A stretch of 64,000 bases of DNA from Schizochytrium sp. CCTCC M209059. Lineage: Eukaryota; Sar; Bigyra; Thraustochytrida; Thraustochytriidae. A program made the translations under genes and the position numbers. Location of the stretch: positions 202,961-266,960 of the forward strand of contig KN805409.1 of assembly GCA_000818945.1 (NCBI GenBank). Direction: 5' to 3'. The notes under the pieces were generated by a model. The model did not search any database and was not told where the DNA came from. It saw nothing but the letters and a program-made list of their open reading frames with translations. Positions 29,901 to 40,032 of this stretch are shown here, piece by piece (position 1 is the stretch's first letter; each line of letters starts with the position of its first letter).

Positions 29901-32828
29901 GCGTGTGCCTTGGCCGCAAGATGCGCGGCCAGAGTCTCCGCTAAGGCCACTGTATCCACTGTGCGCGCTCATTCCGCTTAAAATGCTGTCGCGTCGCTCA
30001 AGCGAAATAGGGGAAGCCGCATCGTGGCTGCTCGAGTGAATAATGGGCTCCCGTCGCGAGATTGTGCCGAGACTTTCAGGAGCCAGGCGCTCGACGTACA
30101 CCTGGAGACGGTCGATGAAGCTTGCCAAGGCCTCTTGATCACTCGCAAGATTTTTTTGAGGAGAAAGCTTGAATAAATCGCAGAGAAATGCCCGAAGCCC
30201 GCCTGTACCTATACCGTGATCGGCAGGCGTCAATACACCATCACCACCACTTCCCTCGCCCAGCGTACTATAGTAAGAAGTCTGCTCTGTGGCATGCATG
30301 GTCGCAGGGGTCCATCCGAGAAGTTTAATGTTCTCGTAGCTATCGTCACTCTGGATCTGGTTTCGGATCCAGTCGAGCAAATTCGTTTTGCCCATGCCTT
30401 CCTCGCCGTAAATGAGAATAAAGGGATCGATGATGCCTCTGTCGAAAGCAAAAAGCAGCGGGCCAATCGCGCTTTTTTCGAATGTCCGACCAAAACAACA
30501 ATGCGCGCTCGACCCATACTCGGTTGCGAGATTTGCATGCATAGGACGCGACGCGAGCGCACCGGAGGCGGTCTGCGCGGCAGCGCTCTCGCCTTCGAGG
30601 GCAGATCCCATGGATCCCAACGATCCAGCATGGGACTGCGAGCTGCCAAGAAAGCTGTTCGGTTTGCGCTCCGACATGCGCATCGGTTTAAAGAGAGGAA
30701 TCTTGTCCTTGAGCCCCTTGACGTGCACACTATCAACCTGTAGAAAAGCTGGCCCTCGCTTTGATCGCTGCGAGGTGATGGAGAGACGGACATTCTCTGC
30801 GGTGGTCTCGTCGCAGAGGATACCCTCGTCGCGCTTGTAGGCGACATTCATGAGGCGCGCGGCCAAGTTGACGCAATGACCGACGACGGACCACTCTCGA
30901 CGCTCGGGCCCCCTAATCTCGCTATTCGGCGCGTCCAGGACGACCTGAGAGCCGATGGGTCCACAAAAGGCGCGACCTGTGGTGACGCCAATCGCAGTCT
31001 TGATGCGGAGGCTCTCGTCTGCGAGTGAGGGCGACTGTACTTTTGCAATGGATATTTGCAGGTCGAGGGCCGTAGCGATCGCGCGCGCTGCATCGTCTTT
31101 GTGGCGATGCGTACTCACGCCAAAGCAGACGATGAGGACGCAGCCTTTGTCGTCGACAATAAATTGGCGGATCATGCCTTCATGGTGATTTACGATCCGC
31201 TGCGCGCGCAAGAAGATTTCTTGCATGAGCTCGAGCTGATCAGGGTCGTTCGTGTAGCCAAAGGTGCGAGCGTGATTGCAAATATTCATAAAGAGCACCG
31301 ACACGAGTCTCACGTCATTGTGAATCTTCTGCCGACCTTTTAGCTGTTTGACAATGTGAGCGGGAATGTAGGATTCCAGCACGCCAAGCAATAGGTCGAT
31401 GGGCGGCAGCATCCCCTGCAAGGTAGTAATGTTACTCGAGTGCCGCCGGTTGCGGGTGTCCAGAACAGGCTCTACCGTGACCTGGTGAACAAGGTAAAAG
31501 GACGGTCTCTTTATCGCATGTGCAGCCTGTCTCTGCTGAGTCGCACGAGGCCTTTTCGACCCAACGTCAAGTTGACCTTGCGCTCCTCTGTCGCGGGAGA
31601 GGTTGTTGTTTTCTATGTTTGTATCAGCTGCGGAGTCCGAGGGAACAGTGGCGGCGCCTGCCGCCGCAACAGCAGCTGCCCCTCCGCTAAACATGGGTCC
31701 CATCTTGGCGTCCTGATCGGAGTCGCTCACCTTGGCGCAAATGGTAATCATGCGCACATGACGCCAGACCTGCTGGCCTAGAACGACGGTCTCGGGCTCG
31801 GCGAGATCGACTGCAACCCCCGCAACACGAAGCGCCTCGCCCGTGAGGACGATCTCGCGTCGGGAGCTTGCGTCTGTTCCGCCCACGGAAAGAATGGAAA
31901 TTTTGCCGCTTGCCAGCCCACAGTGCAATCGTAAGGTCTTTTCGTCATCACCAACGCGGACTCTTTCAACGAGACCTTTTGCCTTGAAAGCGCAAAGCGT
32001 AGCCGCCTGCGCGTAGCTCTCCATAAGCCGCTGGCGCTGCTGCTTGGCGACGCGCGGTGACGAGCTCCCGCGACGAATATCGGAGACTTGAGGTTTCCAA
32101 ATGCAGAGAACCGCATCGCCCGCGAACTTGACGACATCGCCGCCAAATTCGTTGATGGTCTCGATGAGTCGGGAGAAGTACTTGTTGAGACAGTTTGTCA
32201 CAACGGCCTCGACGCCCGCGTTTACGCCTCTAAGCTGGCAAAAGGTGTCTGCCAATGCCGTGTATCCCGTCACATCCGCCATGAGTATCACCGCGTCGAC
32301 TGTGTCACAGATATTCTTCACATGCTCGGTTCCCGCTCCGCTCGCCGAGACGACTGTTGTGGCGCTGGCCGGTTTGCTCAGTGAGCCGACGGAGGGGTAT
32401 GTCTGGAGGTTTTCGCTACTGCCGGCCATGGCTCGTAGTTTGCCCGTGGACGCGAGCCAGCTTTCGCTCAAATACTCAACAACCAGGCCTGGAACGTATG
32501 GAACAAACGACTCGGCTTTTCTCTTGTGGTCGCTGTTCGCGGAGTCAAGAATGCTCTGTTTGCGATCTTGTACAAAAATGTGGCTTTTGGGCAGCGCGAC
32601 TTGAGACCCGATTGGCCAATATTTGAGCAAGGTGTCGTGGGTGTCGCACGGGAGGAGCTTGCGCATGAGACTCTCGGCAAATCCATGGCAGTCAGGGCAA
32701 ATGTTGTCGCTTTGCGTCGCGCGGCCTTGAAAGGCGTCCGGGCGGAAGGCGTCTGCTAGCAAGACGCACCCCGCGCGACGCTCGCCGCAACACCGACACC
32801 ATTGCGTCGTCGGCCCCTTGGAGTCCAT
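23919..32828 (-). CDS. Giant soluble-adenylyl-cyclase-like protein (ADCY10 type), two class III cyclase domains + NTPase
   Basis: A protein of 2,969 residues in one uninterrupted frame from the ATG at 32828. Residues 1-50 hold Cys pairs (C-R-C-C, C-P-D-C) that look like a small zinc site. Cyclase domain C1 (~177-340) has metal Asp185 in M-A-D-V-T-G-Y-T and Asp238 in V-K-F-A-G-D-A-V, the ADCY10-type wording. C2 (~505-680) has D-D-K-G-C and H-C-V-N-L-A-A-R-L-M. An NTPase follows: Walker A G-E-E-G-M-G-K-T (808-815), Walker B-like I-T-L-D-D-I-E-W near 1596. The C-terminal half is helical, TPR-like. Animal sAC makes cAMP in response to bicarbonate and Ca2+; the same is inferred here. The ~565-residue disordered insertion (~925-1490), a Pro/Ser-rich insertion (~2035-2275) and an Ala/Gly stretch (~2510-2630) make it almost twice the length of animal sAC. 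Confidence 0.92.
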   Translation of the reverse strand: MDSKGPTTQWCRCCGERRAGCVLLADAFRPDAFQGRATQSDNICPDCHGFAESLMRKLLPCDTHDTLLKYWPIGSQVALPKSHIFVQDRKQSILDSANSDHKRKAESFVPYVPGLVVEYLSESWLASTGKLRAMAGSSENLQTYPSVGSLSKPASATTVVSASGAGTEHVKNICDTVDAVILMADVTGYTALADTFCQLRGVNAGVEAVVTNCLNKYFSRLIETINEFGGDVVKFAGDAVLCIWKPQVSDIRRGSSSPRVAKQQRQRLMESYAQAATLCAFKAKGLVERVRVGDDEKTLRLHCGLASGKISILSVGGTDASSRREIVLTGEALRVAGVAVDLAEPETVVLGQQVWRHVRMITICAKVSDSDQDAKMGPMFSGGAAAVAAAGAATVPSDSAADTNIENNNLSRDRGAQGQLDVGSKRPRATQQRQAAHAIKRPSFYLVHQVTVEPVLDTRNRRHSSNITTLQGMLPPIDLLLGVLESYIPAHIVKQLKGRQKIHNDVRLVSVLFMNICNHARTFGYTNDPDQLELMQEIFLRAQRIVNHHEGMIRQFIVDDKGCVLIVCFGVSTHRHKDDAARAIATALDLQISIAKVQSPSLADESLRIKTAIGVTTGRAFCGPIGSQVVLDAPNSEIRGPERREWSVVGHCVNLAARLMNVAYKRDEGILCDETTAENVRLSITSQRSKRGPAFLQVDSVHVKGLKDKIPLFKPMRMSERKPNSFLGSSQSHAGSLGSMGSALEGESAAAQTASGALASRPMHANLATEYGSSAHCCFGRTFEKSAIGPLLFAFDRGIIDPFILIYGEEGMGKTNLLDWIRNQIQSDDSYENIKLLGWTPATMHATEQTSYYSTLGEGSGGDGVLTPADHGIGTGGLRAFLCDLFKLSPQKNLASDQEALASFIDRLQVYVERLAPESLGTISRREPIIHSSSHDAASPISLERRDSILSGMSAHSGYSGLSGDSGRASCGQGTREGGEYLESCHLFKHKRYSHDKNSRLGSERTKDPTGGSGPGGGAILSKNQNYLKRRSGGSQRRLEVHERTTSVNLTSSGDMHKTLHDMDPMRASGMPPKSRAGRRRSMPHGKHIDLFGNAQLQNEPYDIDHEAKQAAYRINAVTTAQNENGADFEDVRAKQRQLHSYLSEVSLKSGKHLQNEQTTQDLHARGRIPSNSSSQFGGTNTSSSFSETESELDESDSDDGYMDHKEDDFHSDREGERDGNSRFRRAEALANDADDLDLKNMSFRTFGGRGDTEREHQQRKRISVRTTRSADGDETSAAVTGGETDELFRTSVSPSAAKANCYRTRCGAHGRHLDRGAGVHANDEDEEDFVSDNDILSYSDEDEDDEDDERHDAYGDESECKCNNEERAHMGKPKRRKSRQKQGSGKRKLGRKLGRIRRLGSDTRNKLRGTDHQSRPRAGHLHGHGKDRKQRCLSQENVPLRTEYYASGRGDDELRFRNLNASRHSSYGGSEWHESLKLGMDVDVEDDDELATQRRLNRQVLHFRYNYPLIASKIDETTIRVFLSSQAEDLAQCIVHVLATATGGAAQAEGMRMNTQFKEDISSDKNLSGTDALIADVMALVVMLALNQLNHKVCITLDDIEWMDELSMSLLRSIVGPQCPGFMVVATTRSSAVERVQNRLRIRVQESPFLYPFELKPLGQGEIEELLKHTFDIPIWPQDIIKRVVHSCNGLPLWAIEYVRGMLANKHIRRDEETQVWTFDEDMEEVFSDGLEGAILQRYDNLREEVQHAFIWACVLEAEFTVHMLRDLIIYTDLHDKLDELIKFKHIAAIPGARSDRDEQLYRKWDDINISLRDEDLQQTFLLCRSAKSRFTVHDIFCEKLKTIDNRYFERLVEDLLRERFIGPGVSTAFGPEQKMYRVAHDYYYHAIYKMIPPREVERHHQLTARCLSTMDNEYVEPLLAHHYCKAKDEKNAVRCLYKTACTRLKNDQINQACGYLLEAVQLATQSTTTILDASDVANMKLTLAHLLIYVGRHQDAKVYLHQVDEMLGLSKNAGWDGLDTQGGWSSAVDGGAIGSASNNMDGEASSMLPTMLPPTPPPVLSSHSSFRRLYRPRNGFAGISRTERANTTGSAPGEEEATTASTSSQRRKRRGRRQGQLPHFSSSSSSTVSVGSGSTNGSPMPSGTPAPTPGLGHGAPLPAPLDRTRSADAGASGIPGLSVMLPQRRGSSAFGRSDEGTAGSSSPFGKPRSASTPGIAETGGTDDVFPDVSSVGFGRARAGSARTDPDTESLDLNSDLAHGEGHRVARPRLPSLKRMCSTSMFHPRSFFTAKSVDFKEPRFLAHNEHWIRTQGLLLQSMFYDMEHDRFVFLLKDFVSVLLSQGLAKESGLIQFVAFLASAVSPKYTKMKPHFTLDTAAQLASGLEAVGMEGLDHKFFSGALYEICALGFLSKADFAHAQGALQQAQNHFRASSLMKFKVYRKQLVECKLMAANVAMQTGRLIDAERGCRDVAESFARASQCPQVLVWSEAWSALVRFRRYGLLVSLAEITSYEEAATATATAAAAAAAAATTGRFAMKSSNGGSGSGGRSSAGGHTVGNAARGEGRGGEGRGGERRATGRRQTFLKRTGSGRDLHRPSSVNSVPASQQGAAAAAAAASIARGEGYFDVEVPSRMNPLGVERLMRVDQILWAALQAWKLGDRNLPIYSRSEATQHATVAWNLLVDAAQTPLVWYLGMAYEMLFYALIQIVRFQSVPSGSEAGGAVSSAAAAALGGGKSHGQKSKRLSAPITHDTIKHLCKSFKTYAETFPSSRPVAYRCKGLLYLLRDKSVKAASCFRKASRFASKLKMVVESRLSAFLLHKHCAESLTRQDSGLQSSFADVETAKSFPVSFNLTLQTWRSGGRSSTGDLVRVLTAVAAEGVSPRRRSTAAGSLDLEDSYAARLRRRSSSSRQSVSGSMQQKQQQQQQQLKSPRKPQDGVHTAIVGGYHDAAVEGEKRGLRKAHTAAPSV

Positions 32829-35658
32829 GGACGAGAACGATCAAGCTTGAGGTCACAAGGGCGGATAAATGAACGAACGAGCGAGCGAGCGAACGAGCGA
32901 GTGGGTAAACTTGTGTGTCTTGATGGGTCGAGCTCGCGCCGTCGCAAGGGCGGCGAGGGAAAAGTCTGGATGGGCGGCGAGCGAAGCAGCAAGGGCCGTG
33001 AGCTCTGGTTGCTCTCGCGTTGTTTCTTTCTACCGCGACGAGGTCTCGATCGGCCTCTTGCCGCCTCAGGTTTGTTTTCCTTGGTCTCTCTTTCTAGGAC
33101 GTGCCCTCCCAGCGGTCGCACGCACCCTTGCCTGCGCAGCAGCGTCGTGTCACTGTGCTCCCTCGCCGCGCTCCCTGGCGACGGCGACGCGGTGGGAGAG
33201 AATTAGGTCTGCGCGTCTGCGATAACATCCCGGAGGGCGCGGACGAGGCCCTTTCTGGACGCCTTCGCGCGCCCGGAGACTAAATGCGAGGCCGTCGGGG
33301 ACTTGGATTGGGGCGCAGGAATCGACCTCGTGCGGGACGAGATGGACCGACCCCCCTCCCCACAGTGGGACGCAAGACGGAGAGCGAGTGAAGAAGAAGA
33401 AGAAGAAGAAGAAGAAGAACAGCAATGATAAGAGCAAGTCGAGGCCGCGGTTTTTGCATCGCGAACTCGGTCATCGCATCGCGAACACGGATATCGCGAC
33501 GCGGCTAACTAAACTCATGATCATCGCGGCGACGCTCACGGTGATAGTTTCGGAGGAGAAAAAAGACCTGCAATGAAAAATGCAGCCGCAGCGGTGTGAT
33601 GGAAGAGAGGAAGGGACGCATCGCAGTTTGCGGAGCGTCGGAAGGCTTCGGAGCGGCGGACGTTGCGTGCGAAAGTGGAAGGCGCGGAAGGAAAGAGCAG
33701 CCGGCTGCAGAGGCGATCGAGGCAACGATAATGCGGTGCAAGACAAACCAAGGCAACACGTTGTCGCGAGGTGCTGTACGCAGCCGGTGGGAGAGGGAAA
33801 TTTCGCGGCGAAACCTGTGCGGTGTTCTTACCTCGCACACGACATTGCGAAGGTGGGGTTTACTTGCAGTTGTCTGTGCCTAGTCGCGAGCAACGAGGCC
33901 GCGCGCGAGGGAGGGTCTCGATTTGCGAGGCCGGGTCATGGCATGCCAAGCTGAGTCATCCTCATTCGTGGAAAGAGGCTGGAGCCGGCGCGTTGGCCGC
34001 TCAACTGACAGCGGGATCGAGAGTTGCCTGATGCAGCTGCTGATTGCAGCGCTTTGCAGGGTACATAATGATGAAAACCTTCATCATTGCAACGCTCGCT
34101 TTTGCGCTCACTCGCTCAGGACAGTGGCGGTAGCAGCGCAAGCTCAACCGAGAAGCGTTCGCTGTCAAGGCGGGGCGCACACGAGTTGGCATTGGCTAAT
34201 CCAACTTGGCTCGCCATGACTTTGGTAGGTCGAAATGGGAGTTAAGCGCAACGTACGGCGTTCGGCAAAGCACTGCAGAAAGATATAGATGTGTGATCAA
34301 CGGCCGTTAGGCAGTAAACCTGGCTCTGTGCTGACAAGTCCGCCAGCAGCGTGCGCGTCTCAAAGGGCGAACGAGCGAGCCAAGTAAAAAGCAACCGCGC
34401 GCGCAAAGCTAGTGGCTAGAGCTCTGAGTCGTTCTTGCTCTTCGTCCCATCTCTCTGTCTCTCTCTCTCTCTCTCCAGCCTGAATGGGTGCGACAATCGG
34501 AAGGGACAAGCGCGTGGACGAACAAGTGCGATGTGTCGTTGTGCATGGGACCCCTCGACGGTCCATGTGCGCTACTGCGATTGGTTACCTGCCCTCTAAT
34601 CGATCCGCATTCCTTCTGTTAGACGGGGTAAACGCGCTGATCTCTGTTTGGTTGCTGCAAGCCACTACAAACACCAGGGTGGTCGTTTGGTAGTCTGGCA
34701 TCACGTTGCATTTCTTTCCTCATAAACGTGCGCGAGCACGCTTAGCTATCACGTACCAGCAATGAATGACAGCGCGACCGCAAATTCCCTTTCGCCTTGC
34801 TTCGCACCGTGGGTAGCAATCGCTATTTCGTCCTTTTATTTTTCCCCTAGCGATTTGAAGGTGAGATGAGTATTCAATTTTTCAACGCCACATAACGGAA
34901 ATCGCCACACACAAATAAAAAGGATTGACCGACGCACGACGTGGTCGTCGGAGAATAAAGCCTTGTTCGCTTCCCTCTTGCCATGAGACTGGAGCTGGAG
35001 GAGAAGAAGAAGCAGAAGAAGAAGGAGACGTCTGGCAGAGGAACGAACATAGGAGCAGAGGGGGGCGAGGGGGGCGAGGAATGAATTCGTTGGAGAGTGG
35101 ATGCCGAGGAGGCCAGGCAGGCACCAGCAGCGGTCAGCACGTTGCTGAGTGCTAGAACATCTTCTGTATATCATATCATCCAAGAGACCATCGAGGTTGT
35201 GCCCCCCCCCCTTCCCTCTTCTCCCTTTCCCCCCGCTTCAACCCCCCCCCTCCCATCCCTCTTTCTTCCCCCTGCCAATTATCCACCCCTTCGGCCTAGA
35301 GATGGGAAAGGTCCGAATGACGTAAGGCCACGGGTGTATTTGGTTGACTCGTATGACGGGCTTGGACCAGGTCAGCCAAGTCTGAAATAAGAATAATGCT
35401 GGCTAAGCGACGAGCGATGATGTTGGTGATAACGACGGTGCGGTGAATAAAGGAGCAGAATGTTTCATTTCAACAGACAGATACAAAGGCAGAGGTGAGT
35501 GCGATGAGCGGGCATGCACGCATTGCATCTGCATAGCAACGTGTGCTGCAGCAGCTGCCTTGTGTCGATTCATACGGACCAGAAAATTGGGCGAAACGGG
35601 GTTGGGGTCAGTCGGTTCGCCAGGCCGTAAATTGCTAGAACAATAAGAAGGGGATTGA
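32829..35658. other. Intergenic region upstream of the cyclase
   Basis: Holds the cyclase promoter region, with GAGC/GAAC runs at about 32873-32902, 45-75 bp from its start codon. A (GAA)n array lies at 33390-33419, a CT run at about 34446-34475, and C-rich homopolymer runs at about 35201-35250. ORFs up to about 135 codons occur on both strands but show no domain. Confidence 0.55.
33390..33419. repeat. GAA trinucleotide array
   Basis: About ten perfect GAA/AGA triplets. Confidence 0.9.
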
Positions 35659-38600
35659 TTAGCTTGCGTCCGGGCACAGGTCTCCAGCACTGTAGGTGAG
35701 TTGCACAGAGTACGATTGAATGGGATCGCAAAAGACGCCCGGAAGCGCAGAATGGTACGGGCATTGCTCAGGCTGGACGCCGCATTTGACGAACTCAATT
35801 TTGCTGGTAAACAGGTCGGCATACTTTTCGGAAGCCGGGACGCGGAGAACGTTGTCGCAGGGAGGAATGTGCTCCGGGAGAAAAAGAATCTCTTGGTCGG
35901 TCTCAACATTCATGACCGAGACGCCTGCCATGCATGGATCCCGTCCAAAAGCCTCGAGTTCGTCGATGGACGAAAAGCAAAGGTCGCGCGTGGGGGTGAC
36001 GTCGAGAAACTTGGTGTAGTCCTTCTGGCACTTGGAGTACTTGCCATTGGGGAACTGCATGCAAAAGTAATTGCGCCAACGCACCTCGAGAGAATGCTTT
36101 GTTCCGTTGATGATATCGCTTGCGCATGTCAGCTTGTCCTTGAGCTTGAGAATGGCCGAATACTTGCACCAACTCTCCACAGCGGCCTCAATCTCGTTGA
36201 CTGTGCAGGTTGGGTGGAAGATATCCTTGCAAATGCGGTTGAGCGAGATGTGCGTGCCCGCCTCGTCTTCGTCAAGACCACAGGCTTCGCCGGCTTCATT
36301 GGTGCTTGACTCGCCGCGAGCATTGTCGAGGTTTCCGTCATAGCAAAAGCCGCCCGAGGACGAGTAGGGGAGATACTCGGAGATACCCTGGACGTTGATG
36401 CGCATACCGTCGTAGTCGCCGTCGAGACTGGCGCGGATGCAGCGGAATTGGATGAAGACGCTTGAATCTTGGTGAGTGACCGCGCAGGGACGCTCGAGGC
36501 CATTCATGTCGATATCGCCGCACGTGACGGAGAAGCCACTTTGCGCAGGTGTCGAAGGGGCCCCCTCGTAGCTTGTCCAGGCGTCCGCGGCCGTGATCGA
36601 ATCGTCATGAAAGCAACCCGCCGGGTCAAAGTGGTGGTAGCCTCCTGAAGTGAGCTCCAGTTCGAGACCCGTGAGTACACTGCGCTCGCCGGTAAAGAGG
36701 CGCATGCTAAAGTCGTCGTTTTCAAACATGGTTACGTTGGGAAGCCAGTCGGCATCCGCTGCGGCTGTCCAATTGACCTGGCACGGGCTGCCAAAGAAGG
36801 CGACAGTGGGACTTTTGTTGAGCACCACGAGGTCATCAACCGTCTGGTTCCACACGCAGGCGTTGCCCAGGTGATCGACCTGGTTTTCGCACACCTTTTG
36901 GCCAAAGGCACAGTTTTCCTTGCGGCCATCGCACTGGATCCACTTGACCTTTTCCGAAGAGTTGAAGGGGAGAAGAATGGGATCTCCCCAACCGGCGCAG
37001 GTGCGGCAGCAAGACCCGAGCCAGTCTTCGTCCTCGGAATCCTCTTGCGGCTCGATGGTGATGTCGACGTAAGCAGAAGAGTTTACAATGTCGGCGCAGT
37101 CGACGCCGTCCGGAGCGGTGTCCGCATCGCAAAACGCGGTCGAAGAGACGGTGACGTTGAGGCAAATGGGCGCGCCGCCATTTTCCTGGCGGCAGCACTG
37201 TGTCGGGCAGCTCGAGACGACATCCGAGACATCATCGGCGCAGACGGTTGGGCCAGAGGCCGCTGTTGCTTCCTGGGAGTACTCCATGGTGATGAAATCA
37301 TTGGCAGCGACCTCGACGGCGGCGACGGGACGGTGGCCGCGAGCAAGGTTGCATTTCTCGGAAAGGCCGCACTGCACGAGATAGACAGTGTAGACGAAGG
37401 CTTCGGGGTAGTCAGCGCCGGTCAGGACGAGGGGCTCATCGCATACGAGGCGGGAGACGGGGACGGAGGCGATGGTCTCGCGCGAGCCGTCTTCGGTCTC
37501 GATCTGGACGTGAAGGCCCTCAAAGCACTCCTCTGAGCTGATGGCGAGAGAGGCGTCCAAGTCACATGCGGTGGCAGCCGTGACCTGACTGAGGGTATAT
37601 CCGCTCTCTGCAAAGACTTCGGGAAAGCCAAAGTTTTCCACCTTGGTCTTGCACTCTTGCGTGAGTGTCTTGTCATGGTCTCCGAGGACTTGGCAAAAGA
37701 AATCGGACCAGACACTGGACGAAGACATACCCGCCAGCTCCCTCTTGATCTGTTTCTTGATGCGCTGAATGCAACGATTGGGCCGGAGCTCCGGGTTAAG
37801 ACCATCGCACCAAGCCTTGACGGTGGTCATGTAGGTGTCAGATGTACACTCCTTGGAAAGAGTACGGCAGACGAGCATGTTGGGCGAGAGGGTGGCCATG
37901 CACAAGGAATGAAAGTTTTCGGTGCTGCTTTGCGTAGCCTTGCCCATGCTCATTTCCGAGGTGACGCAGTAGCCATCTTCTTTGGAGGTTGTGGCGGCCT
38001 GCTCTGCGGTGTCCAGGACATAGAGGTTGTCAACGTCCCAGCGGGCGCGTTGAGGGCCCATGCGCTGGCACAGGAGCCGCAGGCCCATCGTGTCGTCGAT
38101 GAGAAAGGTGTACACGACTTGTGCCTCTGCTTCCTGAACAGTGTAGTTGCCGAATTCCCTGATGGCAACGCCGTTCACCCATGCGTCCCAGCTACCGTTG
38201 CTTGCAATGCAGTCGTTGGCCGAGAGGGAGGCGTTGACGCCGTCGTACTCGATGATGATGGTGGGAATGATACCGCGCTCACCGATTTCCGCGTAGACGG
38301 CAAAGGGCGTGGGGCCATTGTTGGGCTGGAGAGGGCGGCGACTGTACATGAGCTGAACAGGCGGTGGATTGACCGAGAGATCCATTTGGCAGGGAGACCC
38401 CGAGACGTCAAAGTCGACCCAAGTGGAGTTGGGTACATCAGGCAAATAGACGCATGCATTTCCGTAATAGTCGAGACGACTTTCGCAGACTTCCTTGCTC
38501 TGCGTGCAGGTGTCCTCGGACCCGTCGTCGATGCGGCCGTCGCAGAGGACGAATTCGGAGTATTCACCGCAAAAGGAGACGCCCTCGGGGTCTCCATAGA

Positions 38601-38997
38601 GCATGCAGGTGCGCGAGCAGGAGTGCTCTGCGGTAACGATCTGGGACATTGTGACAGGGATTGTGAGGGTGGCGCCAGCATCGACGCTCGCGACAGAGCT
38701 GGGACGAATGTCTGCGGAGGACGCTGGCAAATCCAGCAGGATCTCGCGACACGAGGATGTTGGCGAGACACCGGAGGAGCAGCATGCATCGAAGCTGGTA
38801 ACGAAGGGAGATTCGATTGTGCAGATGGTGCAGTCTGTCCTCGAGGCGACCTCGACCTCGAGATTCGAAACGAGCAAGGCTCCAGAGAGATCACTGCACA
38901 TGCTTGTGGTGTTCGTGGCACATTCTTGGGCTTTGGCGAGCGCGTCCAGCAATGTCATCGCCGTCGCGACCGTAAGGGTCGCGGCAAGAGTGCGCAT
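35659..38997 (-). CDS. Secreted cysteine-rich two-half protein, family member A
   Basis: A protein of 1,112 residues from the ATG at 38997. Residues 1-23 form a signal peptide (hydrophobic core ending A-L-A-K-A-Q). There is no membrane span or GPI-type tail; the C-terminus is Y-S-V-Q-L-T-Y-S-A-G-D-L-C plus a few residues. It is rich in Cys and N-glycosylation sequons. The two halves are homologous. Half 1 has Y-G-D-P-E-G-V-S-F-C at ~134-143 and then L-C-D-G-R-I-D-D. Half 2 has W-G-D-P-I-L-L-P-F near 670, then Q-C-D-G-R and D-H-L-G-N-A-C-V-W. The G-D-P plus downstream Cys pattern faintly recalls von Willebrand type D modules, but I do not assign it. A basic I-K-K-Q-I-K-R-E tract and C-V-Y-L-P-D wording tie it to member D. 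It is the last gene of the series in the direction of transcription; an extracellular or surface role is inferred. Confidence 0.85.
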   Translation of the reverse strand: MRTLAATLTVATAMTLLDALAKAQECATNTTSMCSDLSGALLVSNLEVEVASRTDCTICTIESPFVTSFDACCSSGVSPTSSCREILLDLPASSADIRPSSVASVDAGATLTIPVTMSQIVTAEHSCSRTCMLYGDPEGVSFCGEYSEFVLCDGRIDDGSEDTCTQSKEVCESRLDYYGNACVYLPDVPNSTWVDFDVSGSPCQMDLSVNPPPVQLMYSRRPLQPNNGPTPFAVYAEIGERGIIPTIIIEYDGVNASLSANDCIASNGSWDAWVNGVAIREFGNYTVQEAEAQVVYTFLIDDTMGLRLLCQRMGPQRARWDVDNLYVLDTAEQAATTSKEDGYCVTSEMSMGKATQSSTENFHSLCMATLSPNMLVCRTLSKECTSDTYMTTVKAWCDGLNPELRPNRCIQRIKKQIKRELAGMSSSSVWSDFFCQVLGDHDKTLTQECKTKVENFGFPEVFAESGYTLSQVTAATACDLDASLAISSEECFEGLHVQIETEDGSRETIASVPVSRLVCDEPLVLTGADYPEAFVYTVYLVQCGLSEKCNLARGHRPVAAVEVAANDFITMEYSQEATAASGPTVCADDVSDVVSSCPTQCCRQENGGAPICLNVTVSSTAFCDADTAPDGVDCADIVNSSAYVDITIEPQEDSEDEDWLGSCCRTCAGWGDPILLPFNSSEKVKWIQCDGRKENCAFGQKVCENQVDHLGNACVWNQTVDDLVVLNKSPTVAFFGSPCQVNWTAAADADWLPNVTMFENDDFSMRLFTGERSVLTGLELELTSGGYHHFDPAGCFHDDSITAADAWTSYEGAPSTPAQSGFSVTCGDIDMNGLERPCAVTHQDSSVFIQFRCIRASLDGDYDGMRINVQGISEYLPYSSSGGFCYDGNLDNARGESSTNEAGEACGLDEDEAGTHISLNRICKDIFHPTCTVNEIEAAVESWCKYSAILKLKDKLTCASDIINGTKHSLEVRWRNYFCMQFPNGKYSKCQKDYTKFLDVTPTRDLCFSSIDELEAFGRDPCMAGVSVMNVETDQEILFLPEHIPPCDNVLRVPASEKYADLFTSKIEFVKCGVQPEQCPYHSALPGVFCDPIQSYSVQLTYSAGDLCPDAS

Positions 38998-39287
38998 TGT
39001 GCTCCTTTGTTTGTATGTTCGTTTTCCGACGTCTCGGTGTGTGAGTTGTGAGTCTGCAAAAAGCTACGTTCTGTTTAGGTTGTCTGTGCCGCTGTGGCTG
39101 TGGCTGCAGAGCCCCTTTCGGCAGACCAATCAACCAATCAGACGATCAAGACAGATCAGCCAGGGTAGACAGGCAGCCACTGCCACGGCAAGGACGCTTG
39201 ATTCGCTTTTTGGTGGCTTTGGCTTTTTGACCAGCACGCTCAACTCGTGCGTGCGTGCGTCCGTGCGTGAGGTGATATGAGCTTTGT

Positions 39288-39312
39288 GGTGAGGTGAGGT
39301 GAGGTGAGGTGA
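39288..39312. repeat. GAGGT pentanucleotide array
   Basis: Five copies of GAGGT directly before the giant tetranucleotide array. Confidence 0.85.
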
Positions 39313-39316
39313 TACT

Positions 39317-40032
<716 letters not shown>

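Noticed and set aside
37657..39051. 464-codon plus-strand ORF over member A
   Set aside because: Antisense shadow of the N-terminal half of member A, with no signal peptide or domain.
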